The notes beneath the pieces are model-generated. The model had not been told where the DNA came from. It saw only the letters and a program-made list of their open reading frames with translations, and ran no database searches. This document shows, piece after piece, positions 17,591 through 26,373 of a DNA stretch of 64,000 bases; the stretch's first letter is position 1; each line of letters begins with the position of its first letter. A program made the translations under genes and the position numbers. The DNA is taken from positions 1,116,001 to 1,180,000 of the forward strand of contig NZ_CP122458.1 of the NCBI RefSeq assembly GCF_032598905.1, given 5' to 3'. This stretch comes from Streptomyces sp. 11x1 (lineage in GTDB: Bacteria > Actinomycetota > Actinomycetes > Streptomycetales > Streptomycetaceae).

Positions 17591-17615
17591 CCCGTTGTCC
17601 TGGCGACACCTGGAG

Positions 17616-17648
17616 CGAGCCGCGTCCGGTTTTTCCGGGCGCGGCTCG
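17616..17648 (+). terminator. Hairpin terminator after the GH43 gene
   Basis: Arms CGAGCCGCGTCCGG (17616-17629) and CCGGGCGCGGCTCG (17635-17648) form a 14-bp stem with one G-U pair and a TTTTT loop, followed by GTCTTGTG. Confidence 0.85.
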
Positions 17649-17683
17649 GTCTTGTGTGGGGTGTGAGAGGTGCGTGGTCGGCT

Positions 17684-17782
17684 GCGGGTGCGTCGTGGCT
17701 TCTCGCGCCCCTGTGCAACCCGGGCTCAGCCCATGCTTTCAAGGGGCGCGGGGAACTGCGCGACCAGCCACGACGCACCCGC
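17684..17782. repeat. Intergenic repeat family 1, copy B (inverted pair)
   Basis: Perfect 17-bp arms GCGGGTGCGTCGTGGCT (17684-17700) and their complement at 17766-17782 flank family-1 cores. The right core is intact (GGGGCGCGGGGAACTGCGCG at 17743-17762). The left core has lost about 12 bp in the middle, reading TCTCGCGCCCCT. Confidence 0.8.
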
Positions 17783-17824
17783 ACCCGCCGGGAATCCCAC
17801 CACCCCCAGAACGTTGAACCCCAT

Positions 17825-18835
17825 ATGACCCCGGCCCTCCCCTCCACCGCCTCCACCCGCTTCTCCGTCCTCGACCGCTCCCGCACCCGCGAGAACCACC
17901 CCACCCCCGAGGCCCTGCGGGACACCGTCCGGCTGGCAAAGGACGCGGAACGGCTCGGATTCCACCGCTTCTGGGTGTCGGAACACCACGGCGTCCCCGG
18001 AGTGGCCGGCTCCGCCCCCACCGTCCTGGCCGCCGCCGTGGCCGCCGCCACCCGCACCATCCGCGTGGGCACCGGAGGCGTCATGCTCCCCAACCACCGC
18101 CCCCTGATCGTCGCGGAGCAGTTCGGTGTCCTCGCGTCCCTGTTCCCGGGCCGGATCGACATGGGCCTCGGCCGGTCCGTCGGCTTCACGGACGGCGTAC
18201 GCCGGGCGCTGGGCCGGGACAAGGACGACGCCGACGACTTCGCGGGCCAGCTGGAGGAGCTGCTCTCCTGGTTCCGGGGCACCTCCCCGACCGGCGTGCA
18301 CGCCCGCCCGTCGGAGGGCCTGACCGTCCCCCCGTTCGTGCTCGCGATGGGCGAGGGCGCCGACATCGCCGCCCGGGCGGGCCTGCCGATGGTGATCGGC
18401 GACCTCCGCGACCGCGAGCGGATGCGGCGCGGCATCGACCGCTACCGCGCGGGCTTCCGTCCGTCCGCGTGGGCCGAGGAGCCGTACGTCGTCGTCTCCG
18501 GCACGATCGCCGTCGCCGCCACCCCGGAGGAGGCGCACCGGATCCTGCTCCCCGAGGCCTGGGCCATGGCCCACTCCCGCACCCATGGCACGTTCCCGCC
18601 GCTCGCCCCGGCGGAGGAGGTCGAGCGGCGGACGATGACAGCCAGGGAGCGGGGCTTCTACGAGGCCGGGCTGACCGGTCAGGTGTACGGCACCCAGGAG
18701 CAGGTGGCGCACGAGCTGGAGTCGTTGATCAAGGAGACGGGCGCCCAGGAGGTCCTGGTGACGACCAGCACGTACGACCGCGAGGCGCTGCTGGACTCCT
18801 ACACCAGGCTGGCCCGGATCGCGGGACTCGGCTGA
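17825..18835 (+). CDS. LLM class flavin-dependent oxidoreductase
   Basis: Bacterial luciferase-like monooxygenase of 336 residues using reduced FMN. Typical blocks are AERLGFHRFWVSEHHGVPG near the N-terminus, the VGTGGVMLPNHRPLIVAEQFGVL strand-helix region and FPGRIDMGLGRSVG. The start at 17825 is chosen because it begins the conserved protein; an upstream in-frame extension translates the intergenic repeat. Its last 37 bp overlap the 3' end of the convergent acyltransferase gene. The substrate is unknown. Confidence 0.88.
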   Translation: MTPALPSTASTRFSVLDRSRTRENHPTPEALRDTVRLAKDAERLGFHRFWVSEHHGVPGVAGSAPTVLAAAVAAATRTIRVGTGGVMLPNHRPLIVAEQFGVLASLFPGRIDMGLGRSVGFTDGVRRALGRDKDDADDFAGQLEELLSWFRGTSPTGVHARPSEGLTVPPFVLAMGEGADIAARAGLPMVIGDLRDRERMRRGIDRYRAGFRPSAWAEEPYVVVSGTIAVAATPEEAHRILLPEAWAMAHSRTHGTFPPLAPAEEVERRTMTARERGFYEAGLTGQVYGTQEQVAHELESLIKETGAQEVLVTTSTYDREALLDSYTRLARIAGLG

Positions 18836-19662
18836 GCAGGCAGGCACCCGCCGCCCACTTCGGGCACGTGCGCGACCATGGCCGCCATGTCGATCACCGC
18901 CGTCTGCGCGGCCCCCGCCAGCGCCCGCCGGTCGAGATGGTCGGCCGGGCGGACGACGGGCCGTACGTCCACCTCGGCGACGACGTCACGTGCCGTCACC
19001 ACCCGCCACACGGAGGCGAGCAGCGAGTCGTCCCCGACGTAGGCGGGCGTCGTGCTCGGTCCGCCCCGGGCGAGCCGGTAGCGGACGCGGACCGGCTGTA
19101 CGGGCACGTCGGCGTCGAGCGCGGCCTGGAACACGGCCCGCCGGAAGCGTCCCTGCCCACGGCCGCACCAGGTGCTGCCCTCGGGGAAGGCGACGACGGC
19201 CGCGCCACCGCGCAGGGCGTCGGCAATACGGGTGACCGTGTCCGGCAGCGCGCGGATGCGGTCCCGTTCGATGAACAGCACCCCGCTGCGTGCCACGAGA
19301 GCGCCCGCGACCGGCCACGCCCGTATGTCCGCCTTGGCGAGCATCCGCGCCGGGCGTACCGCGCCGAGCAGTGGTACGTCCAGCCAGGAGACGTGGTTGG
19401 CGACGAGGAGAAGCCCGCCGGTGGGCGGGGCGGCGCCGGAGATCCGTACCCGCACCCCCGACGCCCGCACGACCCACCGGGACCATCGCCGTACGGCTCC
19501 GGCCGGGGGCCGCAGGCCGACCAGGCTCACCAGCACCCCGACGAGGACCAGGGCCACGACCGCCGCGAACCGGACGGCGGCCCGGGGCACGGCGGCGCGG
19601 GACGTCCTCGTCTCCACGCAGGCCCCGGGGGTGCAGGGCGCGCTCGGCAGCCAGACACTCAC
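18799..19662 (-). CDS. olsA: 1-acyl-sn-glycerol-3-phosphate acyltransferase family protein (PlsC/OlsA-like)
   Basis: Membrane-associated acyltransferase of 287 residues with an N-terminal hydrophobic helix (about 29-50), the catalytic NHVSWLD (HX4D) motif and the FPEGSTW substrate block. GTG start four bases after the stop of the upstream N-acyltransferase gene. The pairing fits OlsA, which O-acylates lyso-ornithine lipid; the symbol rests on this pairing. A role in phosphatidic acid synthesis is the alternative. The 3' end overlaps the convergent oxidoreductase gene. Confidence 0.8.
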   Translation of the reverse strand: MSVWLPSAPCTPGACVETRTSRAAVPRAAVRFAAVVALVLVGVLVSLVGLRPPAGAVRRWSRWVVRASGVRVRISGAAPPTGGLLLVANHVSWLDVPLLGAVRPARMLAKADIRAWPVAGALVARSGVLFIERDRIRALPDTVTRIADALRGGAAVVAFPEGSTWCGRGQGRFRRAVFQAALDADVPVQPVRVRYRLARGGPSTTPAYVGDDSLLASVWRVVTARDVVAEVDVRPVVRPADHLDRRALAGAAQTAVIDMAAMVAHVPEVGGGCLPAQPSPAIRASLV

Positions 19663-19666
19663 CGGG

Positions 19667-20437
19667 TCACGCCGCCGGGACGAGGGAGAGGAAGTGGCGC
19701 AGGTAGCGGGCGTCGACCCGGCGCATCGACAGCAGCACGTAGAGGTCGGCGACGCCGAAGTCCGGGTCGTGCGCGGGCTCGCCGCAGACCCAGGCGCCGA
19801 GCCGCAGATAGCCGCGCAGCAGCGGCGGCAGCTCGGTACGGCCTTGCGGGGCCTCGTCCTTGGGGACCCAGGGCAGCAGCGGCCGTACCCGGTACTCCTC
19901 CGGCGCGAGGTTCCTGGTCCGCACCCGGTCCCAGGTGCCCGCCGCGAGCGCCCCGCCGTCGCCGAGCGGGACGGAGCAGCAGCCGGCCAGCCACTCGTGG
20001 CCGCCCTGGACCATGTAGCGGGCGATCCCTGCCCAGATCAGGCTGATCACGGCGCCGTCGCGGTGGTCGGGGTGGACGCAGGAGCGGCCGACCTCCACCA
20101 GCGAGGGGCGGATCGCGTCGAGCCCGCCGAGGTCGAACTCGCCCTCCGAGTACAGCCGTCCGGCGACGGCGGCCCGCTCGGGCGGCAGCAGCCGGTAGGT
20201 GCCGACAACCTGTCCGGTGAGGGTGTCCCGGACGAGCAGGTGGTCGCAGTAGGCGTCGAAGGGGTCGACGTCCAGTCCCGGCTGCGGCGACGCCAGCAGG
20301 GCGCCCATCTCCCCGGCGAACACCTCGTGCCGCAGCCGCTGCGCGGCGCGGACGTCCTCCTCGCTGCCGGCCAGGGTGACGATGTAGCGGGTGGGGGTGG
20401 CCGACTGGGGCGGGCTGTCGAGTGTGGAGGCGGTCAT
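19667..20437 (-). CDS. olsB: GNAT-type N-acyltransferase, probable L-ornithine N-alpha-acyltransferase (OlsB-like)
   Basis: A 256-residue GNAT-fold acyltransferase. Residues DVRAAQRLRHEVFAGEMG, a QVVGTYRLLPPERA strand and IRPSLVEVGRSCVHPDHR match the OlsB/hemolysin-like family that adds a 3-hydroxyacyl chain from ACP to ornithine. With the next gene it would make ornithine lipids, phosphate-free membrane lipids known in Streptomyces. The tight spacing (4 bp) supports an operon. Enzymatic specificity is inferred from family and context. Confidence 0.78.
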   Translation of the reverse strand: MTASTLDSPPQSATPTRYIVTLAGSEEDVRAAQRLRHEVFAGEMGALLASPQPGLDVDPFDAYCDHLLVRDTLTGQVVGTYRLLPPERAAVAGRLYSEGEFDLGGLDAIRPSLVEVGRSCVHPDHRDGAVISLIWAGIARYMVQGGHEWLAGCCSVPLGDGGALAAGTWDRVRTRNLAPEEYRVRPLLPWVPKDEAPQGRTELPPLLRGYLRLGAWVCGEPAHDPDFGVADLYVLLSMRRVDARYLRHFLSLVPAA

Positions 20438-20593
20438 GGCTTCTCCCGGTCACGGGCCGACTCGGCGGCGTCAGAGGCGGACCTGGGGACGTGCGGTCCG
20501 CCGCCCCAGTTCTTCCGACACCGGCTGACACGCGCGTGTCCGGTCGCGGGAGCCTGGATGTGCGCTTGCTGAACGGAACGGTCCCGGTGGACG

Positions 20594-21619
20594 TCACCTG
20601 GCCGGGGCGCAACCCCCGAGCCACGCGCGGGTTTCATCGGCGTCGAGGACCCGCTCCAGGACGAGTTCGCCCGTCATCCGGGGGAAGAACCGCCCGGCGG
20701 GCCAGGTCCGCTCGTACGGCGGTGGATCGAGCACCAGCAGCCGTACGCCGTCGACGACGGGGATGTCGCTGGGGGTGCCCTCGTTCCACACCCACTCTCC
20801 GCCGGGTGTGACGAGGTTGAAGGCCCCGGTCGTCGGTACCTGGCCGGGCGCGTCCCGGCAGACGGCGACCTCCCTCTCGGACGGCGCCCGCCCGTCGACG
20901 TGCCCACCGCCGACGAGCACCCCGGCGAGCAGGGTGTGGAGCTGGAAGTTGTCCCCGATGCCGCTCATCCGCATCGCGTACCCGGTGCCGCTGGGCCGGT
21001 GCAGCACCACCAGCGGCTCGTCGTCGAGCACGAGCAGGGCGTACGCGAGGCACTTGAAGTCGTGCCCGGACGCCTGCTCCACGGTCCGCAGCGCCCGGAA
21101 CACCCGTGCGCGGGTCACGGCGCCGAGGCCGGTCCGTACGGCGGGACGGTTGAGCAGGGCGACGGCCGCCATCTCCCAGCGCGAGAGCAGCCACCAGCCG
21201 AGGGCCGCCTCCATGCCGACCCGTTCGACGATCGAGGGGTCGGGGTCCCCGTGGTCGGGTTCGGGGAAGTCACCGCCGCCGGTGGCCGACCAGCGCTCGC
21301 AGAACTTCCCCGCGGCGCCGAGCGCCCAGTCGAGCCCGTGGAAGATCGCCGGCGCGCAGTCGGCCGGGTCGGCGCCCCGTTCGACGCAGGCGCCGATCAC
21401 GATGGCGACCATGGTGTCGGGCCCGGCGGGCAGCTCCGGCAGCAACGCGACCAGCCGGGGCGCCGCCTGGGCGATCTCGTGCTCCGCCGCGCCCTCGAAC
21501 CGCCGGTGCATCTCCTGGTACGCGCGCTGGATCCGGGCGCCGTCGCGCTCCCGCACAGCGGCGTCGAAGCCGGCGACGGCCTCCAGGAACCGCTGCCTCC
21601 CCCTCCGCCCGAACATCAT
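20594..21619 (-). CDS. Hypothetical protein
   Basis: A 341-residue soluble protein not recognised. It begins MMFGRRGRQRFLEAVAGFDAAV, has an Ala-rich helical first half with two Cys (GACVERGADPADC) and a WWLLSRWEMAAVALLNRPAV helix, then a beta-rich second half (ALLVLDDEPLVVLHRPSGTGYAMRM, LVLDPPPYERTWPAGRFFP). No signal peptide or membrane segment is evident. It lies between the ols pair and sdhB on the same strand with gaps of about 156 and 197 bp, so it may have its own promoter. The even codon use and length argue for a real gene. Confidence 0.75.
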   Translation of the reverse strand: MMFGRRGRQRFLEAVAGFDAAVRERDGARIQRAYQEMHRRFEGAAEHEIAQAAPRLVALLPELPAGPDTMVAIVIGACVERGADPADCAPAIFHGLDWALGAAGKFCERWSATGGGDFPEPDHGDPDPSIVERVGMEAALGWWLLSRWEMAAVALLNRPAVRTGLGAVTRARVFRALRTVEQASGHDFKCLAYALLVLDDEPLVVLHRPSGTGYAMRMSGIGDNFQLHTLLAGVLVGGGHVDGRAPSEREVAVCRDAPGQVPTTGAFNLVTPGGEWVWNEGTPSDIPVVDGVRLLVLDPPPYERTWPAGRFFPRMTGELVLERVLDADETRAWLGGCAPAR

Positions 21620-21722
21620 GAGCGCAGCCTACCTACACAGAAAATCCAGACGGGGCCGGGACTGAGCACCACTCCCGACCCCGCCCGTCCGCACGATTCG
21701 GCGAACGTTCAGCGCCCCCGAA

Positions 21723-21766
21723 GGGGCACGGGGCTGTGCCGATGTGCGGCTCCGCCGCGTGGGCGC
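21723..21766 (+). repeat. Intergenic repeat family 2, copy 1
   Basis: Reads GGGGC-CGGGGCTGTG, a few bases, ATGTG(C/T)GGCTCCGCCGCG and GGGCGC. The same sequence occurs inverted at 57548-57590 behind gnd. It lies 50 bp beyond the sdhB stop and may act as a 3' structure. Confidence 0.65.
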
Positions 21767-21816
21767 GCTCAGCCACAGAGCACGCGCACCCCGCAATCAA
21801 CAGGCACCCGACGGCG

Positions 21817-22566
21817 CTACCGCTTCCCGGCCTTCCTCGTGGCCCTCAACCACTCCTTGTTCATGCTCGTGATCGACACCAGAGGGATCCCCTTGGGACA
21901 AGCCGTGGCGCACTCACCGGCCAACGTGCACCCCCCGAACCCCTCGTCATCCATCCGCGCGACCATGTCCAGCACCCGTGTCTCCCGCTCGGGCGCCCCC
22001 TGCGGCAGCACGTTCAGATGGTTGATCTTGGCCGAGGTGAACAGCATCGCCGCCCCGTTGGGACACGCGGCCACACACGCCCCGCACCCGATGCACTCCG
22101 CGTGCTCGAACGCGAAGTCCGCGTCCGGCCTGGGCACCGCCGTGGCGTGCGCCTCCGGCGCGGCCCCGGTCGGCGCCGTGATGTATCCGCCGGCCTGGAT
22201 GATCCGGTCGAACGCGGACCGGTCGACGACCAGGTCCTTGACCACCGGGAACGCCGACGCCCGCCACGGCTCCACATCGATCGTGTCGCCGTCCGAGAAG
22301 GACCGCATGTGCAGCTGACAGGTCGTCGTCCGCTCCGGCCCGTGCGCGTCCCCGTTGATGACCAGCGAGCACGCCCCGCAGATGCCCTCCCGGCAGTCGT
22401 GGTCGAAGGCCACCGGGTCCTCGCCCCGCAGGATGAGTTCCTCGTTGAGCGTGTCGAGCATCTCCAGGAAGGACATGTCGGGCGAGATGTCGTCCACCTC
22501 GTACGTGGACATGGCGCCGTCTGCGTCGGCGTTCTGCTGCCGCCATACGCGCAGGGTGAGCCTCAT
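21817..22566 (-). CDS. sdhB: Succinate dehydrogenase iron-sulfur subunit
   Basis: Electron-transfer subunit of 249 residues. The 2Fe-2S ligands are in CREGICGAC and a later TTTCQ. The C-terminal domain has [14 protein letters not shown] and [14 protein letters not shown] for the 4Fe-4S and 3Fe-4S clusters. The ATG at 22566 overlaps the sdhA stop (ATGA), so translation is coupled. A longer in-frame extension upstream lies inside sdhA and is rejected. Confidence 0.95.
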   Translation of the reverse strand: MRLTLRVWRQQNADADGAMSTYEVDDISPDMSFLEMLDTLNEELILRGEDPVAFDHDCREGICGACSLVINGDAHGPERTTTCQLHMRSFSDGDTIDVEPWRASAFPVVKDLVVDRSAFDRIIQAGGYITAPTGAAPEAHATAVPRPDADFAFEHAECIGCGACVAACPNGAAMLFTSAKINHLNVLPQGAPERETRVLDMVARMDDEGFGGCTLAGECATACPKGIPLVSITSMNKEWLRATRKAGKR

Positions 22567-24521
22567 GCGTAGCTCCGCTGGGTGGGATGGACGTACTCGA
22601 AGACGAGGTCTTCCTTGTGCAGGACGGGAGCCGAGCCGGTCCCCGTGAACTCCCAGGCGGCGGCGTACGAGAACTCCTCGTCCCGGCGCTCCGCCTCGCC
22701 GTCGGCCGTCTGGGACTCCTCGCGGAAGTGACCGCCGCACGACTCGCTCCGGTGCAGCGCGTCGAGGCACATCAGCTCGGCGAGTTCGAGGTAGTCGACG
22801 ATCCGGTTGGCCTTCTCCAGCGACTGGTTGAACTCCTCGCCGGTCCCCGGCACCTTGATCCGCCGCCAGAACTCCTCACGGATCTGCGGGATCCGCTCCA
22901 GGGCCTTGCGCAGGCCGCCGTCGGTGCGGGCCATGCCGCAGAACTCCCACATCAGCTCGCCGAGTTCACGGTGGAAGGAGTCGGGCGTACGGTCGCCGTC
23001 GACGGAGAGCAACAGGTTCAGCCGGTCCTCCGTCTCGGCCAGCGCCTCCTGCACGACGGGGTGTTCGCGGTCGATGCCGCCCTGGCTCGGGTGCCGGGCG
23101 AGATAGTCGTTGATGGTGGCCGGGAGCACGAAGTACCCGTCGGCGAGGCCCTGCATCAGCGCGGACGCGCCGAGCCGGTTGGCCCCGTGGTCGGAGAAGT
23201 TGGCCTCCCCGATCGCGAACAGGCCGGGGACGGTGGTCTGGAGGTCGTAGTCGACCCACAGTCCGCCCATCGTGTAGTGCACGGCCGGGTAGATCCGCAT
23301 CGGCACCTCGTAGGGATCCTCGTCGGTGATCCGCTGGTACATGTCGAAGAGGTTGCCGTACTTGGCCTCCACGGCCCTGCGCCCCATCCGCGCGATGGCG
23401 TCGGCGAAGTCCAGGTAGACGCCCTGCCCGCCGGGGCCGACCCCGCGGCCCTCGTCGCAGACGTTCTTCGCGGCCCGGGAGGCGATGTCACGGGGGACGA
23501 GGTTGCCGAAGGAGGGGTAGATCCGCTCCAGGTAGTAGTCGCGCTCGTCCTCGGGAATCTTGTTCGCCGGACGGGTGTCGCCCTGGGCCTTCGGCACCCA
23601 GATCCGGCCGTCGTTGCGCAGCGACTCGCTCATCAGCGTCAGTTTCGACTGGTGGTCGCCGGTGCGCGGGATGCACGTCGGATGGATCTGGGTGAAGCAC
23701 GGGTTGGCGAACAACGCGCCCCGCCGGTGCGCCCGCCACACGGCGGTCGCGTTGGAGTTCATGGCGTTGGTCGACAGATAGAAGACGTTGCCGTACCCGC
23801 CGCTCGCGAGCACCACGGCGTCGGCGAAGTACGTGTCGATCTTCCCCGTGATCAGATCCCGCGCGACGATCCCGCGTGCCCGCCCGTCGACGACGATCAG
23901 GTCGAGCATCTCGGTGCGGGGGTGCATCTCCACGTTTCCGGCGGCGATCTGCCGGCTGAGGGCCTGGTAGGCGCCGAGCAGCAGTTGCTGTCCCGTCTGC
24001 CCCCGGGCGTAGAAGGTCCTGGACACCTGGACGCCGCCGAAGGAGCGGGTGTCGAGCAGACCTCCGTACTCCCGGGCGAACGGCACCCCCTGTGCCACGC
24101 ACTGGTCGATGATCTCGACGGAGATCTGGGCGAGGCGGTGGACGTTCGACTCCCGCGCCCGGAAGTCGCCGCCCTTGACGGTGTCGTAGAACAGCCGGTG
24201 GACGGAGTCGCCGTCGTTGCGGTAGTTCTTGGCGGCGTTGATGCCGCCCTGGGCGGCGATCGAGTGGGCGCGACGCGGGGAGTCCTGGTAGCAGAACTGG
24301 ACGACGTGGTAGCCCTGTTCGGCGAGCGTGGCACCGGCCGAGCCGCCGGCCAGACCCGTACCCACGACGATCACGGTGTGCTTGCGGCGGTTGGCGGGGT
24401 TGACCAGCTTCGCCTCGAAGCGGCGCCTGTCCCAGCGCTCGGCGATCGGGCCCTCGGGCGCCTTGCCCTCGACGACCGGGGCACCGGTCACATAGTCCGC
24501 GTACTCGGAGGACGTGGTCAT
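22563..24521 (-). CDS. sdhA: Succinate dehydrogenase flavoprotein subunit
   Basis: Catalytic subunit of 652 residues that oxidises succinate to fumarate. The FAD Rossmann motif is [18 protein letters not shown], and [15 protein letters not shown] carries the His that binds FAD covalently in this family. Catalytic segments include the [19 protein letters not shown] region and [12 protein letters not shown]. It starts 2 bp after the sdhC stop and overlaps sdhB. Length and motifs match the Bacteroidetes/actinobacterial type with a single large cytochrome subunit. Confidence 0.96.
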   Translation of the reverse strand: MTTSSEYADYVTGAPVVEGKAPEGPIAERWDRRRFEAKLVNPANRRKHTVIVVGTGLAGGSAGATLAEQGYHVVQFCYQDSPRRAHSIAAQGGINAAKNYRNDGDSVHRLFYDTVKGGDFRARESNVHRLAQISVEIIDQCVAQGVPFAREYGGLLDTRSFGGVQVSRTFYARGQTGQQLLLGAYQALSRQIAAGNVEMHPRTEMLDLIVVDGRARGIVARDLITGKIDTYFADAVVLASGGYGNVFYLSTNAMNSNATAVWRAHRRGALFANPCFTQIHPTCIPRTGDHQSKLTLMSESLRNDGRIWVPKAQGDTRPANKIPEDERDYYLERIYPSFGNLVPRDIASRAAKNVCDEGRGVGPGGQGVYLDFADAIARMGRRAVEAKYGNLFDMYQRITDEDPYEVPMRIYPAVHYTMGGLWVDYDLQTTVPGLFAIGEANFSDHGANRLGASALMQGLADGYFVLPATINDYLARHPSQGGIDREHPVVQEALAETEDRLNLLLSVDGDRTPDSFHRELGELMWEFCGMARTDGGLRKALERIPQIREEFWRRIKVPGTGEEFNQSLEKANRIVDYLELAELMCLDALHRSESCGGHFREESQTADGEAERRDEEFSYAAAWEFTGTGSAPVLHKEDLVFEYVHPTQRSYA

Positions 24522-24523
24522 GG

Positions 24524-25249
24524 TCAGTTCACCACTCCGGTCATGACGGCGACGGGTACGGAGACGAAGCCCACGGTCAGCACCAGGGCCAGGACGTTCG
24601 CGGTGGTCTTCAGGGCGCGGTCGCGGGTGCGGCTACCGGCGCCGAGGGTCTGCGCGGCGCTCCAGAAGCCGTGGCGGATGTGCAGGCCGAGCGCGAGCAT
24701 CGCGACGAGGTAGATGACATTGCCGTACCAGGTGGAGAAGGTGTCGATCACGTTCTGGTAAGGGTGTCCGGCCTCGAAGCCGCCCGGGTGGACGGTGCCG
24801 GTCGTCAGGTCGAGGATGTGCCAGACGATGAAGAGGCCGAGGATGACGCCGCCCCACCGCATGGTGCGCGTCGCGTAGCTCGCCCGGCGCTTCTTGTGGA
24901 CGTAACCGGTCGACCGGGCCCGGAGGTCACGGCGGCTGAGCTGGTAGGCGGCCGTGGCGTGGGCGACGACCGCGGCGACGAGGACCACACGGACGATCCA
25001 CAGGGCCCACTCGTAGTGCAGGAACGGTTCGCCGAGGGTGCGCAGCCAGTGCGCGTAGCCGTTGAACTCGTCGGAGCCGAAGAAGATCTTGAGGTTGCCG
25101 AGCATGTGGACGACCAGGTACGCCAGCATGATCAGTCCGCTGACGGCCATGACCGTCTTCTTGCCGAGGGAGCTGTCCCACACCGAGCGCGCCAGGGGCG
25201 GTTTTCGTCCCTGCTGTTCCGCCCGTTCCGTCCGCGTTGCCAGAGCCAT
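24524..25249 (-). CDS. sdhC: Succinate dehydrogenase cytochrome b subunit
   Basis: Membrane anchor of 241 residues with five hydrophobic helices. Histidines in [25 protein letters not shown] and LGLHIRHGF are placed to bind two haems b. This is the single-subunit (type B) anchor, so no sdhD is expected, and none is present. First gene of sdhCAB; the ATG at 25249 follows a 93-bp region shared with a divergent LysR gene. Electrons probably go to menaquinone. Confidence 0.92.
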   Translation of the reverse strand: MALATRTERAEQQGRKPPLARSVWDSSLGKKTVMAVSGLIMLAYLVVHMLGNLKIFFGSDEFNGYAHWLRTLGEPFLHYEWALWIVRVVLVAAVVAHATAAYQLSRRDLRARSTGYVHKKRRASYATRTMRWGGVILGLFIVWHILDLTTGTVHPGGFEAGHPYQNVIDTFSTWYGNVIYLVAMLALGLHIRHGFWSAAQTLGAGSRTRDRALKTTANVLALVLTVGFVSVPVAVMTGVVN

Positions 25250-25292
25250 GCCCCTGACGCTAGAACCGCGCCACCCCATCGGTCCAAGACAT

Positions 25293-25325
25293 GAAACAGC
25301 TCGTTTCGATAGCCGGAAACTATCG
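25293..25325. promoter_or_regulatory. Overlapping dyads between sdhC and lysR, putative LysR-binding site
   Basis: GAAAC-AGCTC-GTTTC (25293-25307) abuts CGATAG-N7-CTATCG (25307-25325). The latter contains a T-N11-A spacing typical of LysR sites. Both lie within the 93-bp divergent promoter region, so autoregulation and control of sdhCAB are plausible but untested. Confidence 0.5.
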
Positions 25326-25342
25326 TCCCGTATCGTGGAGGG

Positions 25343-26227
25343 ATGCAGTTCCAGCAGCTCCAGTACTTCGTGGCGGTGGCGGAGACCCGGCATTTCACCC
25401 GGGCCGCCGAGCTGGTCCATGTGGCGCAGCCGTCGCTGTCGCAGCAGATCAAGGCGCTGGAGAGGGAGTTGGGGGCCGACCTCTTCCAGCGGGCTCGTGG
25501 CAACATCACGCTGACCGACGCCGGCGAGGCGCTGCTGCCGCTGGCCCGGCGCATCCTCGCCGACACGGACACCGCCCGGCACGAGGTGCAGGAGCTGGCA
25601 CAGCTGCGGCGGGGCCGGGTCCGGCTGGGCGCGACGCCGAGCCTGTGCACCGGCCTGCTCCCGGACGTGCTGCGCGCCTTCCACGACCGCTATCCCGGCA
25701 TCCGGCTGCTGATCGAGGAGGGCGGCTCCCACGACCTCGTACGCCAGCTCGCGCGCGGCGCGCTGGATCTGGCGCTGGTGGTCCTCCCACTGCCCACGCC
25801 CTCCCCCGCGCTCACCACGGTGGAACTGCTGCGCGAGGACCTGGTGGTGGTCTCCTCCCCCGACGCGCCCAGGCCCGGCAACGGCCGCCGTACCGTGCGC
25901 GTCCCCGATCTGGAGGGCGAGCGTCTGGTCATGTTCCGGCACGGCTACGACCTGCGGGAACTCACCGTCGCCGCGTGCCGCTCCGCGGGGTTCGAGCCGG
26001 ACTTCGCGGTCGAGGGCGGGGAAATGGACGCAGTCCTCGGCTTCGTCCGGGCGGGCCTCGGGGTGGCCGTCGTCCCCCGCATGGTCGCCACGCGCTCCGG
26101 GCGGGGCCTCAGGGTCACCCCGCTGGCCCGGCCCGGCCTCCACCGCACGATCGCCCTGGCCCACCGCAGCGATGTGGCTCCGCCTCGGGCCGCGCGGGAG
26201 TTGCAGCGGATGTTGGTCGAGCGGTGA
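25343..26227 (+). CDS. LysR family transcriptional regulator
   Basis: A 294-residue regulator with the N-terminal winged helix (MQFQQLQYFVAVAETRHFTR, HVAQPSLSQQIKALERELG) and a substrate-binding effector domain from about residue 90. It is divergent from sdhCAB, the usual arrangement for a LysR target. GGAGGG ends directly at the ATG, so the ribosome site is unusually close, but the ATG begins exactly at the conserved family start. Confidence 0.92.
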   Translation: MQFQQLQYFVAVAETRHFTRAAELVHVAQPSLSQQIKALERELGADLFQRARGNITLTDAGEALLPLARRILADTDTARHEVQELAQLRRGRVRLGATPSLCTGLLPDVLRAFHDRYPGIRLLIEEGGSHDLVRQLARGALDLALVVLPLPTPSPALTTVELLREDLVVVSSPDAPRPGNGRRTVRVPDLEGERLVMFRHGYDLRELTVAACRSAGFEPDFAVEGGEMDAVLGFVRAGLGVAVVPRMVATRSGRGLRVTPLARPGLHRTIALAHRSDVAPPRAARELQRMLVER

Positions 26228-26280
26228 GCGGGTGCGGTGGTGCCCGGTCTCGTCGTGGGTGGTGCGCGCCGTTCGGGTCT

Positions 26281-26330
26281 GCGGGTGCGCTGTGGCTGGT
26301 CGCGCAGTTCCCCGCGCCCCTTGAGGGCGC
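26281..26330 (+). repeat. Intergenic repeat family 1, copy C
   Basis: GCGGGTGCGCTGTGGCTGG is followed by the CGCGCAGTTCCCCGCGCCCC core and TTGAGGGCGC. It lies between the convergent ends of the LysR gene and rmdA. No inverted partner arm is evident. Confidence 0.8.
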
Positions 26331-26373
26331 GCTGCGCGCGCCCCCGAAGAAGCCCGGCGGTCGAGAAGGCCCC

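Noticed and set aside
17654..17824. N-terminal extension of the luciferase-like gene
   Set aside because: It translates the family-1 repeat, and the family begins at 17825.
22587..24713. Long plus-strand frame antisense to sdhA
   Set aside because: Val/Gly/Asp-rich shadow translation; sdhA is unambiguous.
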